DNA from: an uncultured bacterium
GTDB lineage: Bacteria; Cyanobacteriota; Vampirovibrionia; Gastranaerophilales; Gastranaerophilaceae
Length of the DNA: 64,000 bases
Assembly: GCA_902783835.1 (NCBI GenBank)
Contig: CACZSN010000014.1
Coordinates: 62,001 to 126,000, forward strand
Reading direction: 5' to 3'
Part shown: positions 1-9,477 of the stretch, one piece after another
Layout: every line of letters starts with the position of its first letter
Numbering within the stretch: the first letter of the stretch is position 1
The notes under the pieces: generated by a model
What the model was told of the DNA's origin: nothing
Database searches by the model: none
The model's input: the letters and a program-made list of their open reading frames with translations, nothing else
Program-made: the position numbers and the translations under genes

Positions 1-96
1 ATTGCTTATATTTGATGAATTAATTTTCAATTTGACACACTCCGCATGGTTAAAGTTCCACGTTTGTTTGAATGCTCGTAAACAAAAAATTTTGTT

Positions 97-123
97 ATTT
101 TCAGACTTTTTGTAACTGAAAAT
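97..123 (-). terminator. weak hairpin downstream of the glyoxalase gene
   Basis: An 8 bp inverted repeat (ATTTTCAG / CTGAAAAT) with an 11-nt loop lies 11 nt past the stop of the leftward glyoxalase gene. The following T-run is interrupted, so it is only a possible terminator. Bases 1-96 show nothing else I can support. Confidence 0.3.
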
Positions 124-133
124 TTACAAAATA

Positions 134-511
134 TTACATATGTTGTATAAGTTCGATTTCGTTGCCGTCAGGGTCTTTCAAGAATGCAATTTTTGAATTA
201 ATTTTATCAAGTTCATAAGGTTCATAAAGCCAGTCGATACCCAAATTTTTCATTTTTTGACCGACTTTTTCCAAATCGTCCGCAGCGAAAGCAAAATGGC
301 CAAATGCATTACCATTTTCATAGTTATCAACTTTTTCGTCGTTATCGGTCAATTCAATTTGGAAATCGCCGCTTTCTTTGCAACCCAAATAATAAAGCGT
401 GCAATCATCAAGACGAAGTTCTTTCACAACATCAAATCCCAAAATTTCTTTATAAAATTCAAGTGATTTTTTCAAGTTGCTTACTCTTATCATCGCGTGC
501 AAAAATTTCAT
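134..511 (-). CDS. gloA: lactoylglutathione lyase-like VOC family protein (glyoxalase I)
   Basis: A 125-residue single VOC domain, the length of dimeric bacterial GloA. The four metal ligands align with the E. coli enzyme: H5 (in LHAMIRV), E53 (QIELT), H72 (GHFAF) and E120 (EIELI). The DPDGNEIEL ending is typical of the family. GloA isomerises the hemithioacetal of methylglyoxal and a thiol to an S-lactoyl thioester in the cytosol. The glutathione-binding loop (around residues 98-108) is not the canonical glycine-rich one, so the thiol or substrate could differ. Start supported by a GAGGAA ribosome site. Transcribed divergently from hydE, alone. Confidence 0.85.
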   Translation of the reverse strand: MKFLHAMIRVSNLKKSLEFYKEILGFDVVKELRLDDCTLYYLGCKESGDFQIELTDNDEKVDNYENGNAFGHFAFAADDLEKVGQKMKNLGIDWLYEPYELDKINSKIAFLKDPDGNEIELIQHM

Positions 512-580
512 ATATAATTCCTCTTTGACTAAAATTAACTAAAATTCACGAAATTATTATAGCAAAAATTTAAGACTTTA

Positions 581-595
581 TGCAATAATAATCAT
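581..595 (+). promoter_or_regulatory. extended -10 promoter, predicted leaderless start of hydE
   Basis: TGC-AATAAT (581-589) is an extended -10 element ending exactly 6 nt before the ATG at 596. No Shine-Dalgarno sequence is present, so transcription would begin at or next to the start codon. No convincing -35 is seen. Confidence 0.45.
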
Positions 596-1618
596 ATGAA
601 AAATCTTATCAATAAAGCGGTAAAAACAAATCGACTTTCTCATTCGGAAATCGTTGAAATTTTAAAAGATGAAACTTGCAACGAATATTTATTCAAAGCA
701 GCCGATTACGTCAGAAAATGCAGAGTCGGCGATGCTGTTCATTTGAGAGGGTTGATAGAATTTACAAATGTTTGCGGTCAAAATTGCTTATATTGCGGAA
801 TAAGACGGGATAATTCACTTGTCGAACGTTACATAATGACACCAGAAGAAATATTTGAAACCGCAAAAAGAGCAGCAGGCTTGGGATATAAGACAGTTGT
901 TCTTCAATCAGGAGAAACACAAACTTATTCAATCGACACTCTTTGCGAAATCATCAAAAAAATAAAAACTTTAGATATTGCCGTTACTCTTTCAATCGGA
1001 GAAAAAAACGAAGACGAATACAGAGCCTTAAAAGATGCAGGAGCCGACAGGTATTTGCTAAGAATAGAAACAACGAGCCATAAGGTATACAGAGAATTAC
1101 ACCCCGAAATGAGTTTGATGAAAAGAAAAGCTTGTTTGCATTTTTTGAAAAAATTGGGATATGAAGTCGGAACAGGCGATTTAATTGGATTACCGCATCA
1201 AAAAGACGAACATATTGCAGACGATTTGTTATTTTTCCAAGAAATTGATGCCGATATGATAGGTCTCGGACCGTTCATTCCAAACTCCCAAACTCCGCTT
1301 AAGGACGAAATCGGCGGAACGTTTGAAAAAGCTTTAAAGGTTATGGCTCTTGCAAGACTTTTATTGCCGTCTGCAAATATTCCCGCAACAACAGCGATGG
1401 AAACATTAAATCCAAACGGAAGATTGATAGCCCTTCAATCCGGAGCAAATGTAGTAATGCCAAATGTTAACGACACAACATACCGTTCAAAATATCAACT
1501 TTATCCCGGAAAAATATGTCTTGACGACGGAGCCGAAAAATGCAGAAAATGTATTGAAGCAAAAATTCTCTCCATCGGAAGAACCATCGCTACAACAAAA
1601 GGATTTAGAACAAAATAA
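596..1618 (+). CDS. hydE: [FeFe]-hydrogenase H-cluster radical SAM maturase HydE
   Basis: A 340-residue radical SAM protein. The SAM-cluster cysteines are C60, C64 and C67 in FTNVCGQNCLYCGIRRDN, the wording typical of HydE rather than biotin synthase. A second C-terminal cluster motif CX7CX2C (C308, C316, C319) matches the accessory Fe-S site of HydE. HydE acts with HydF and HydG to build the diiron subcluster of [FeFe]-hydrogenase, so the cell probably makes or uses H2. No HydF, HydG or hydrogenase is in this window, so the maturation genes are scattered. It is monocistronic, with a hairpin terminator behind it. Confidence 0.9.
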   Translation: MKNLINKAVKTNRLSHSEIVEILKDETCNEYLFKAADYVRKCRVGDAVHLRGLIEFTNVCGQNCLYCGIRRDNSLVERYIMTPEEIFETAKRAAGLGYKTVVLQSGETQTYSIDTLCEIIKKIKTLDIAVTLSIGEKNEDEYRALKDAGADRYLLRIETTSHKVYRELHPEMSLMKRKACLHFLKKLGYEVGTGDLIGLPHQKDEHIADDLLFFQEIDADMIGLGPFIPNSQTPLKDEIGGTFEKALKVMALARLLLPSANIPATTAMETLNPNGRLIALQSGANVVMPNVNDTTYRSKYQLYPGKICLDDGAEKCRKCIEAKILSIGRTIATTKGFRTK

Positions 1619-1627
1619 ATAATTGAT

Positions 1628-1661
1628 AATAATTGTATATTTTACAATTATTATTTTTTTT
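1628..1661 (+). terminator. terminator of hydE
   Basis: A perfect 10 bp AU-rich stem (1628-1637 / 1643-1652, 5-nt loop) is followed by a run of T. The -35-like TTTACA of the next promoter lies inside it. Confidence 0.6.
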
Positions 1662-1670
1662 TGATATAAT
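1641..1670 (+). promoter_or_regulatory. promoter of the NhaD-type antiporter gene
   Basis: TTTACA (1641-1646), 18-bp spacer, TATAAT (1665-1670). The -35 overlaps the right arm of the hydE terminator. A GGGGG ribosome site follows before the ATG at 1715. Confidence 0.5.
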
Positions 1671-1714
1671 TATTTTGAGCATGAAAATGCAGGACACTAA
1701 TATAAGGGGGATTT

Positions 1715-3046
1715 ATGTTTGAATCTTTAGTAACCAACTACGGTATGGTTATATCAGGTGCAATCCTTTTGATTGCATACATTTTCATAGCAACCGAAAA
1801 AATTCAAAAATCCGTTGTGGCTCTTGTCGGAGCTTCTTTGACCATGTTATTGGGTTTATTGCCTTTTCACGGTTATTTCGACAAAGCTGCAGGCGAATAT
1901 GTTAAAGGAATTTTCGGTTACATTTCTTTTGATGTAATCTTTTTGTTAATCGGTATGATGATTATCGTTAATATTTCGAGCAAAAGCGGCATTTTTAAAT
2001 GGCTTGCTTTACAGGTTTTAAAAATGACAAAAGGTCATCCGAAACTCGTTTTATTTACAATGGCTTTAATAACAGCTGTTTTATCCGCATTTTTGGATAA
2101 CGTTACGACCGTTGTTCTTATGTTACCTATTACTTTTGTTGTCGCAAAAGAATTGGGCATCGACCCTATTCCGTTCTTGATTTCGGAAGTTTTTGCATCT
2201 AACATCGGCGGAACGGCTACATTAATCGGAGACCCTCCGAACATCATTATCGGTGCAAGAGCCGGTTTATCATTTATGGATTTCGTAAATGAATTAACTT
2301 TAATTGTTGCAATTATTTTCCTCGTCGTTGTTTGCGTTATGACTTTCTTATTCAGGAAAAGTCTCAAAACGACTCCAGAAAAAATGGAGGAAATTGCAAA
2401 TCTTGACAACTCACATACAATTACGGACAAAGGTCTTATGATTAGAGCTATCACAACTTTAGTCCTCGTAATCACAGGTTTTGTAACTCATGACATTACG
2501 CACATTGATGCATATGTTTTCGCGGTTGCCGGTGCAAGTTTCCTCTTGCTCTTTGAAAAACCGAAAGAAATTTATCAAGACGTTGAATGGCTTACGATTT
2601 TCTTCTTTATCGGCTTATTTATTATCATTGGCGGTTTTGAAGCAAACGGAGGTATCGATTTCTTAGCACATAAATTAATTGATTTGACTCAAGGAAGCCT
2701 TGATGTTGCAACAATGTTAATTTTATGGGGCTCAGGAATATTATCAGGTATTATCGACAATATTCCTTACACCGCAACTATGGCTCCGTTGATTGACCAG
2801 GTTCAACACGCAATTCCTTATACAGGAGCAGGTCATCATCCGCTTTGGTGGGCATTATCATTAGGTGCTTGTCTCGGCGGCAACTTAACGATTATCGGTG
2901 CGGCAGCAAACGTTCTCGTTAGCGAAACAGCCGCAACAAAAGGTTATCCGATTTCATTTATGAGATTTTTGAAATACGGTGTTTTGACAACAACAATTTC
3001 TCTCGTATTGAGTTCGGTATATCTTTATGTAAGATATTTACACTAA
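1715..3046 (+). CDS. ArsB/NhaD-family ion transporter (probable Na+/H+ antiporter)
   Basis: A 443-residue polytopic inner-membrane protein of the ion transporter superfamily. It has the two re-entrant signature regions: GGTATLIGDPPNIIIG at about residues 163-178 and GGNLTIIGAAANVL near residue 388. The DNVTTVV stretch before the first is typical of the ArsB/NhaD/P-protein branch. The likely role is Na+/H+ exchange; arsenite or dicarboxylate transport is less likely, and no ars genes are nearby. Start supported by an AAGGGGG ribosome site. It is monocistronic, between its own promoter and a terminator. A second, unrelated Na+/H+ antiporter is at 38.6-40.0 kb. Confidence 0.8.
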   Translation: MFESLVTNYGMVISGAILLIAYIFIATEKIQKSVVALVGASLTMLLGLLPFHGYFDKAAGEYVKGIFGYISFDVIFLLIGMMIIVNISSKSGIFKWLALQVLKMTKGHPKLVLFTMALITAVLSAFLDNVTTVVLMLPITFVVAKELGIDPIPFLISEVFASNIGGTATLIGDPPNIIIGARAGLSFMDFVNELTLIVAIIFLVVVCVMTFLFRKSLKTTPEKMEEIANLDNSHTITDKGLMIRAITTLVLVITGFVTHDITHIDAYVFAVAGASFLLLFEKPKEIYQDVEWLTIFFFIGLFIIIGGFEANGGIDFLAHKLIDLTQGSLDVATMLILWGSGILSGIIDNIPYTATMAPLIDQVQHAIPYTGAGHHPLWWALSLGACLGGNLTIIGAAANVLVSETAATKGYPISFMRFLKYGVLTTTISLVLSSVYLYVRYLH

Positions 3047-3071
3047 TTGAAAGTGTTTTGAATATTTTTAT

Positions 3072-3104
3072 AAAAAGAGATGTCACTTTGGCATCTCTTT
3101 TTGA
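3072..3104 (+). terminator. terminator after the antiporter gene
   Basis: AAAAAGAGATG (3072-3082) pairs with CATCTCTTTTT (3092-3102) around a 9-nt loop and ends in a T-run. Confidence 0.8.
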
Positions 3105-3265
3105 ATTAAGCAGATGTTCCCTTTGTAAGCGAAACGAAGCATTTATCAAACGAGCAAAGCTGGTCCGCCAAGGAAAATTCCGCACTCCGTTGTTCGACTA
3201 AAGTCGCCCCTGCTTCCTAAAGCCTCAGTCTGACAGTAAACGCTGAATTTCCAAAAATCAAATTA
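3105..3265. other. intergenic stretch with unlike base composition
   Basis: About 160 bases without an intact gene, clearly richer in G and C than neighbouring intergenic DNA. It contains a short palindrome (CGACT-AA-AGTCG). Translations in several frames are broken by stops. It may be a decayed gene end or one copy of a dispersed repeat; no second copy is in this window. Confidence 0.3.
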
Positions 3266-3275
3266 AATTAAAAAA

Positions 3276-4235
3276 TTATTTCATTTGTTCTAATAAAGTT
3301 TCACGCACGTCAGAAAGCGGTCCGCCATCCGGATAGAATAAGTTATTGCAATATTTTTTGAAAAATACAACAGGAAATTTCGGGAGCCATGTTGCCTTCA
3401 TCAAAATTGAAACGGTTTCAATACCTTGAGAAAGAAAAAGTTCATCAATTGTTTCTTCATATGCGGTCGAAATACTTGAAAAAATTTTCAAAGTATAATC
3501 AGCTGTGGTAACAACTGAATATCCGGCACCGACACCGGTATTTGCAAGCAATTCCGTAATTCTGAATGAATCATTGTCAATTCTTCTGACCGCATCATCA
3601 GGAAGTGCAATCGCTTCTTCATTTGAAATTTTCTCGATTTCAAACCAAGAATTATTATATTTAATTCTCATTGTTGTCGGCGAGGGCATATAAATAAATT
3701 GGCAAGTATTGTCTAATAACATTTTGCCGTTTGCATCATAAATACCGTATTTAAAATTTTTGACAGTCAAAAATTTTTGCCCGAACAAAGGCTCAATTCC
3801 GTGGAATTTAGGAGGGACAATTACTTTTCCGTACTGATCATATATTCCGTAATCAGCTTCATTTCCCAATTTTACCCAAGTATCAAATAGTCGTTCGGCA
3901 TGAATATATTTGGGTTCAACTAAAATTTTACCTTCACAATCCATAAGACCGAATTTATAATTCTTTTTTTGAATTAACCAAGCGTTTTGTCCAAGACGAA
4001 TAACTTTGCGGTATATAGGATTTACAATGATATCACCGTTTTTGTTTTTGAGACCGAAAAATTTATTATCGGTTGAAAAAACCGTCAATGTATCCGTAGT
4101 TTCTTTTACCTGTGAAGTCGATGTTTTTGTCTCAACAGAAGAAGTTGATTTATCAACTGTCGCAGTTTGTTCAACCGCCCAGACAGCATTACTTGTTAAA
4201 AACAATAAAGAAAATATAATAAAAAAGCGTTTCAT
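3276..4235 (-). CDS. secreted WG-repeat protein
   Basis: A 319-residue protein with a cleavable Sec signal peptide (cut expected after NAVWA near residue 20) and a Ser/Thr-rich linker. Four WG-type repeats follow at roughly residues 58-180, each ending in FGL or YGI, then an acidic or polar residue, then G-K-(I/M/V). The C-terminal 130 residues match nothing I know. WG repeats form beta-propeller-like folds in exported proteins, usually of unknown function. It is divergent from the AsmA-like gene. A TAATAT hexamer 6 nt before the ATG, and no Shine-Dalgarno, suggest a leaderless mRNA. Confidence 0.75.
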   Translation of the reverse strand: MKRFFIIFSLLFLTSNAVWAVEQTATVDKSTSSVETKTSTSQVKETTDTLTVFSTDNKFFGLKNKNGDIIVNPIYRKVIRLGQNAWLIQKKNYKFGLMDCEGKILVEPKYIHAERLFDTWVKLGNEADYGIYDQYGKVIVPPKFHGIEPLFGQKFLTVKNFKYGIYDANGKMLLDNTCQFIYMPSPTTMRIKYNNSWFEIEKISNEEAIALPDDAVRRIDNDSFRITELLANTGVGAGYSVVTTADYTLKIFSSISTAYEETIDELFLSQGIETVSILMKATWLPKFPVVFFKKYCNNLFYPDGGPLSDVRETLLEQMK

Positions 4236-4247
4236 ACTCGTATATTA
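4236..4247 (-). promoter_or_regulatory. predicted leaderless -10 of the WG-repeat gene
   Basis: On the minus strand TAATAT (4242-4247) sits exactly 6 nt before the ATG ending at 4235, and no ribosome site is present. Confidence 0.35.
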
Positions 4248-4292
4248 TGCCAAAATGTGGTAAACTTTTCAAGTATCAGGGGATATATTGAC

Positions 4293-7130
4293 ATGTCAAA
4301 AAAATTAAAAATTTCGATAATAATTTCAAGTATTATTGCAATATTTGTTGCATTAATCTTATCATTATATTTGGTAATTTTGCCAAAAATCATTACAATG
4401 CCTAATCTTTGGGTATTTGTAAATGATATGGTTAAAAAATCTTGTGATGCGGAATTGGTTGTCTCAAATCCGTATCTCAAAACATCGTTAAAACCTGAAA
4501 TTGACTTCAATATCGATGGTTTGACCCTTATCAAAAACGGCGATACTTTATTAAATGTCCAAAATTTGCAAACCGAAATAAATTTTGCAAAAATTTGCAA
4601 GAAAGAAATAAAACTCAAAAAATTTGGAGTTGATGATTTATACGTAGACATAAATAAACTTCAAAACCTTAAAATAGAAGAAGGAGAAAAAACGGAACAA
4701 AAACCGATACCCGTCAAAATCGACTGGTTCGATTCCCTTTTATATGTAAAAAAATGTATTTTCATTTATGATTCACCGCAAAATGTTTTGATGAAATTTA
4801 TAGCCGGTGATATTTCGCTTGATATGTCGGGAGAACCGAGATATTTACATTTCAAGACATTACTTGATATGGAGCATAATAAAGACCGCTTAAGACTTGA
4901 ATTTTTGGACAAAAACTCTGTTTATATCAAAGATAAAAAGCTTATTTTTGACAAATTTAAATTTTCGGTAAATAAATCCGAAATCTTTTTGGATGCAATT
5001 TTTAACCAAGATAATACTTATAAATTTAATTTGTTTTCAAATAAGTTTTCTATCGAAAACGTTGATAAAGTAATGCGAACAAATATGCTTGTCGCAAACG
5101 GTACGGACGTTATGAATTATTTTAAAAACCTCAGCGGAGATTTTTCTTTCAACGTAAAAATGACGGAAAAAGCATTCGGTGCAATCGTTAAGGTTAATAA
5201 AATAAAAGGCAATCTTGTTCCGCTTGCGAACATACCGCTGACCGTAACGAAAGGTTCTATCATCGTTGACCCTGAAAATATTACGGTAAATAACTTTGAA
5301 GGTTTTTACGGTAATTCTGCAAACCATAAAATCGGAATGTTCGGAAACGTTTTAAAATATGCCGTAAAAGCTGACACGACTTTATTTATAACCGGTGATG
5401 CGTATAATCAACTTGCTGAATATATTTCAAAACTTGCAGGAATAAAAATTGAATTTATAAATATCTCAAAATTTGCAATCAAAGTCGTTTGCGATGTGAC
5501 GGGAAGAGTCAAAGTCACGGGAGGTGCGAAAGTTCCCGCCGGAAGCAACGTAACTTTTGAAGGAGCAAGCATCAGTCCCGTAAAATTTGACCGTGCTATT
5601 GGTCTGGATTTGGATGTTATCAAAGATAAATTGACAATAAATCACATAAACTATTACATATCAGAAAATATTGCACAAAATGTAAAACCTCAACGTCCGA
5701 TGATATCCATAAAAGGACTCGTTAATTGCTATACAGGCTATTTGTATAATTTAGGTTTTGAAATTCCCGAACCGCTTCCGAGTGAATTTTTTAACGTACT
5801 TATCGGTCAAAAAATGTTTAAAAGAGGTACAATTGCCGGCAATATGGATTTCGTTAACGGCGAAAAACCCCATCTTAACGGGGAAATGGAAATAAAATCC
5901 GTTAGAATTTCCGGTCAAAGTTTTAAAATTAATAACGGCAAAATGACAGCCAAAGACGATACAATTCATCTTGCTGCCGACGGACGATTCAGACGTTTGA
6001 ACTACAAATTTGACGGAAATATCAACAATTGTCTGCTTTTCCCGATTTTAATCAAAAATGTTAACCTCAACATCGATGAACTCGATGTCGAACGAGTTAT
6101 GCAATCATTCGCCCCTAAAGAACAAAGAATTGCGAACGCTCATAAAAATATTAACCCAAACCGTCCGAAATCTGCGGAAAGCAAAATTTCGACAAAATAT
6201 TTTGAAATTGACAATTCAACTGAAAACGAAAAGAAACAAGAAACCTCTGATAACGTTGAACCGATTGTTTTTCAACCTAATTTAATTGTTATTAACGATT
6301 GCAATTTCAATGTCGGAAAAGGTGCTTATAAACAAATAAAATTCGGTAATTTACACGCAACACTTACTTTGACAAAAGAAGGTTTGCTCAATGTTCAATC
6401 AAATAAATTTGATTTTGCAGACGGAATTTCAACATTAAAATTAGTCTGCGACCTTGCAAAACCGACTTATTACATAAGATTAGGAGCAAAAGACGTTGAT
6501 GTTGACGTTCTTTCGACGGCAATTTTGAATTTGCCGAAAGAAATTTCCGGAAAAGCTATGGCATTACTTGAATTTAATACAGATGCCTCCGCTAAATTAA
6601 ACGGAAAAATTCAATTCTCCGTGGATAACGGATCAATTGCAAAATTGGGACTCGTTCAATACTTATTAAATGTTGCATCATTGTTCAGAAACCCGCTTGC
6701 GATGATTAGTCCGACGACATTTTGGGATTTGGTAAATGTCCCGGAAGGTACTTTCAAAAAAATCAACGGTACCTTAGTCATAAAAGACAATATCATTGAA
6801 AAAATGATGATTAAATCATCTTCACCGCAATTAAGTGCATTTATTATCGGAAGAATTAACCTTTTAAATATGGATGCTTCGCTCAGAATTTATACAAAAT
6901 TCAGCAACGTTCATAAAGGTTTTTCAGGATTTTTGAGAAACATTTCATTAAATGTTCTTTCAAAAAGAGTTAAATCAAACATCAAAAATGATGCAAGTTA
7001 CTACGCGATGGAACTTTCTCAACTTCCGAAATTGGAAACAGGCGAAGATACCGCTCAAGTTTATCTTACAAAATTTGACGGTGATGTTTTAACATCAAAC
7101 TTCATTTCACAATTAAAAAGAATCAAATAG
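4293..7130 (+). CDS. AsmA-family envelope protein
   Basis: A 945-residue protein. I choose the ATG at 4293 over the in-frame ATG at 4257 because an AGGGG ribosome site lies about 10 nt before it and the protein then begins MSKKLK followed at once by one transmembrane helix (about residues 8-32). The rest is a long beta-rich periplasmic region. Its C-terminal part, with the FNTDASAKLNG segment and the glycine-bordered strands after it, resembles the AsmA C-terminal domain. AsmA/TamB/YhdP proteins bridge the periplasm and move phospholipids to the outer membrane, so a diderm envelope is implied. Its 3' end faces recN with 3 bases between. Confidence 0.7.
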   Translation: MSKKLKISIIISSIIAIFVALILSLYLVILPKIITMPNLWVFVNDMVKKSCDAELVVSNPYLKTSLKPEIDFNIDGLTLIKNGDTLLNVQNLQTEINFAKICKKEIKLKKFGVDDLYVDINKLQNLKIEEGEKTEQKPIPVKIDWFDSLLYVKKCIFIYDSPQNVLMKFIAGDISLDMSGEPRYLHFKTLLDMEHNKDRLRLEFLDKNSVYIKDKKLIFDKFKFSVNKSEIFLDAIFNQDNTYKFNLFSNKFSIENVDKVMRTNMLVANGTDVMNYFKNLSGDFSFNVKMTEKAFGAIVKVNKIKGNLVPLANIPLTVTKGSIIVDPENITVNNFEGFYGNSANHKIGMFGNVLKYAVKADTTLFITGDAYNQLAEYISKLAGIKIEFINISKFAIKVVCDVTGRVKVTGGAKVPAGSNVTFEGASISPVKFDRAIGLDLDVIKDKLTINHINYYISENIAQNVKPQRPMISIKGLVNCYTGYLYNLGFEIPEPLPSEFFNVLIGQKMFKRGTIAGNMDFVNGEKPHLNGEMEIKSVRISGQSFKINNGKMTAKDDTIHLAADGRFRRLNYKFDGNINNCLLFPILIKNVNLNIDELDVERVMQSFAPKEQRIANAHKNINPNRPKSAESKISTKYFEIDNSTENEKKQETSDNVEPIVFQPNLIVINDCNFNVGKGAYKQIKFGNLHATLTLTKEGLLNVQSNKFDFADGISTLKLVCDLAKPTYYIRLGAKDVDVDVLSTAILNLPKEISGKAMALLEFNTDASAKLNGKIQFSVDNGSIAKLGLVQYLLNVASLFRNPLAMISPTTFWDLVNVPEGTFKKINGTLVIKDNIIEKMMIKSSSPQLSAFIIGRINLLNMDASLRIYTKFSNVHKGFSGFLRNISLNVLSKRVKSNIKNDASYYAMELSQLPKLETGEDTAQVYLTKFDGDVLTSNFISQLKRIK

Positions 7131-7133
7131 CGA

Positions 7134-8786
7134 CTAATTTGCAGAAAGGAGCGATTTTGCGAACTCAATGGCTGAGTCGGAATTTGTTCCCGAGGCAAGT
7201 TTTGCTATTGCAACAATTTTTTCTTCATCAGAAAGAGTTTTAATTTCAATAGACGTAAACTCGCCCTGTTCCTTAGTTACGAGGAAATGACAATCAGCTT
7301 TTGCGGCAATTATCGCTTGGTGTGTAATAACTAAAATTTGTCTGAATTTTGAAAGTTTCGCAATCTCTTCCGCTACACTCTGAGCGGCTTTTCCTGAAAT
7401 TCCCGTATCAATTTCATCAAAAATTACGGTATCAATATCATCCGCCTGTGCAAAAATCGTTTTTATTGCAAGCATAACTCTCGAAATTTCACCGCCTGAA
7501 GCTGTTTTTGCAAGCGGTGCAAGGTCTTGAGAGACGTTTGTTGAAATGAAAAATTCAACGTTATCCGCCCCATTTACCCCCAGTTCTGTCGGGGTAATTC
7601 TTATTTCAAACCTTGATTTTGCAAGTTCTAATTTTTCAAGTTCTTCTTCTATTAACGTTGAAAGCAAGATAGCACAATTGTTTCGGCTTTCTGTGATTTT
7701 TTTTGCAAGATTTTTTAATTTAGCCAAAACAATCTCAATTTTTTTCTCAATTTCTTCAACGGAACGGGTTGAATATTCAATCGAGAAAAATTCAGCCGAA
7801 AGCTTTTCATAAGTTTGTAAAACATCCTCAAGCGTATTGCCGTACTTACGTTTCAACTTATCCAAAACAAAAAGCCGTTCTTGAATTTCATTTAATCTTT
7901 CCGTATCGTCGGAAACAGTCTGAGAATAATCTCTGAGTGTATTTGCGGCATCTCTGATAAGTTCTTGAATTTCTATAATCGAAGATTCAACATCACGAAG
8001 AGAATCATCCATCGAAACAGCTTTGGAAATATTCATTTTAATTTTCGAAAAAGCATCTGTAATTGAGTCGTCATCACCATTTAGCGTCCAATATGCAGAG
8101 GAAGTCAATTCCTTCAATTTTTCGGCATTTTCAAGGACGGAGAGTTCGTTTTGAAGTCTTTCATCCTCATCTGTTTCCTTTATTTCCGCTTCTTCAATTT
8201 CATTGATTTGAAACTTCAAAAAATCAATTTGAGCTTCAGTCGCATTTGATGCATTTTTTGCCGTTTCAAGTGAGTTTAGAAGATTTGTATATTCTCCGTA
8301 AAGTTGTTTGTATTTCTCTAAATCCTTACCATAAATATCTTTTGCATAATTATCCAAAAGTTTTATATGTGATTTTGGCTGCATAAAAGCGTATGTTTGA
8401 TGTTGGGAATGAATATCGATAAATTTTTCTTTAAATTCTTTTAGAAAATTTTGGTTGACTAAAGTGCCGTTAATCCTTGCACGAGAAGATGATTGGGTAA
8501 TTTCTCTTGTCAGAATAATTTCATCTGTGAGGTCAATTCCATTTTCGTCGAAAAATTCTTTGAGGTCGTGCTTGTTATTTGTCAAAAAAAGTTCGATAAC
8601 CGCTTTGTCCGCACCTTTTTTGATTACATCGGAGTTTGCTTTTGCACCGAAGGCAATATCGATTGCGTTAATCAAAATACTTTTGCCGGCACCGGTTTCA
8701 CCCGTAATAACGTTCAATCCGTTCGAAAAATCTACGGTCAAATCGTCAATCAATATGTAGTTTTTTATCCGAATTGAATTGAGCAT
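7134..8786 (-). CDS. recN: DNA repair protein RecN
   Basis: A 550-residue SMC-like ATPase of full RecN length. Walker A is GETGAGKS (residues 29-36). A long central coiled coil follows, then the ABC signature ASGGEISRVMLAIK and Walker B VIFDEIDTGISG. RecN organises DNA around double-strand breaks during recombinational repair in the cytosol. AAGGGAA before the ATG is the ribosome site. Its 3' end abuts the AsmA-like gene with no visible terminator between them. Confidence 0.95.
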   Translation of the reverse strand: MLNSIRIKNYILIDDLTVDFSNGLNVITGETGAGKSILINAIDIAFGAKANSDVIKKGADKAVIELFLTNNKHDLKEFFDENGIDLTDEIILTREITQSSSRARINGTLVNQNFLKEFKEKFIDIHSQHQTYAFMQPKSHIKLLDNYAKDIYGKDLEKYKQLYGEYTNLLNSLETAKNASNATEAQIDFLKFQINEIEEAEIKETDEDERLQNELSVLENAEKLKELTSSAYWTLNGDDDSITDAFSKIKMNISKAVSMDDSLRDVESSIIEIQELIRDAANTLRDYSQTVSDDTERLNEIQERLFVLDKLKRKYGNTLEDVLQTYEKLSAEFFSIEYSTRSVEEIEKKIEIVLAKLKNLAKKITESRNNCAILLSTLIEEELEKLELAKSRFEIRITPTELGVNGADNVEFFISTNVSQDLAPLAKTASGGEISRVMLAIKTIFAQADDIDTVIFDEIDTGISGKAAQSVAEEIAKLSKFRQILVITHQAIIAAKADCHFLVTKEQGEFTSIEIKTLSDEEKIVAIAKLASGTNSDSAIEFAKSLLSAN

Positions 8787-8893
8787 TTCCCTTTTCCCTA
8801 CTAAATAATTTTACATCTTGTGATTATTTGTGACAAGAATGTTAAATCGTGTATAAAATATTCGGCTGAAAAAAGTTTTTCCTAAAAAATTGC

Positions 8894-8918
8894 AAAAAAA
8901 ATCCGCACATTGTGCGGA
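8894..8918 (-). terminator. terminator of the 130-residue hypothetical gene
   Basis: A GC-rich hairpin (TCCGCA 8902-8907 / TGCGGA 8913-8918, with a further C-G pair) is followed on the minus strand by a run of U (8894-8900). Confidence 0.8.
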
Positions 8919-8946
8919 CGTTCAGAAAAATAATGAATAAAGAATT

Positions 8947-9339
8947 TTAAGCGAGCGTATTTATTGATTTTAAAACAATTTTAGATTTAATATCGGACGG
9001 AAGATTTAAATTTGCAAAATCCGCATCAAGAGTTGCCATTCCTGCATCATAAGTATTCTCAAAATTTTTCATGGAATTTGCAATTCTTGAATAAGTGTCC
9101 GTATCCGCAGCGGGAATATTGTACGTTGTCTTTATTGTTTTTTGAACTTCTGCTTTTATCGTCAAAGATTGGTTCGCCATAAAGTCCAAAACATCTTTTG
9201 CTTTTAAGTCGGAAGTTGCGTTCATTGTTTGAGTTTGGGTAACTTTTTTCTCCTCTGTGATACCCATCGTTTCTTTAAGTCTTTTTCTGACTTCCGCACA
9301 ACGCATTGAGTACAAACTGATTCCGTTTACTAAATCCAT
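8947..9339 (-). CDS. hypothetical protein, small, helical, no signal peptide
   Basis: 130 residues that I do not recognise. It is predicted mostly helical, with no signal peptide and no membrane segment. Residues 26-40 are Thr/Gln/Lys-rich and separate a basic N-terminal helix from a longer helical part. A good AGGAG site precedes the ATG and a strong terminator follows, so the gene is real and monocistronic. It resembles the other signal-less helical proteins of this window (14.9-18.8 kb) in general character only; I see no sequence homology to them. Confidence 0.6.
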   Translation of the reverse strand: MDLVNGISLYSMRCAEVRKRLKETMGITEEKKVTQTQTMNATSDLKAKDVLDFMANQSLTIKAEVQKTIKTTYNIPAADTDTYSRIANSMKNFENTYDAGMATLDADFANLNLPSDIKSKIVLKSINTLA

Positions 9340-9465
9340 TTTTCGCTCCTGTCAAATTCCCCTGAGTCTTTTTTAATGAAAATTTTTTAATCGTCAAAAA
9401 TCAAATACGCATTATTACAAAAACTTAACATTACTTCATAACAAGCCTATCGGAACGATTTTCGG

Positions 9466-9477
9466 TATAATAGAAGA
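9466..9477 (+). promoter_or_regulatory. predicted leaderless -10 of the hydrolase gene
   Basis: A perfect TATAAT (9466-9471) lies 6 nt before the ATG at 9478. There is no ribosome site and no clear -35. Confidence 0.45.

Noticed and set aside
596..1618. Biotin synthase (BioB) or HydG as identity of the radical SAM gene
   Set aside because: The IEFTNVCGQNCLYCGIRRDN and GYKTVVLQSGE patterns, and the C-terminal CX7CX2C, are of HydE; HydG is longer and BioB has different cluster ligands.
2958..3185. Minus-strand frame of 75 codons
   Set aside because: It runs through the antiporter terminator and into its coding region, has no ribosome site and no recognisable product.
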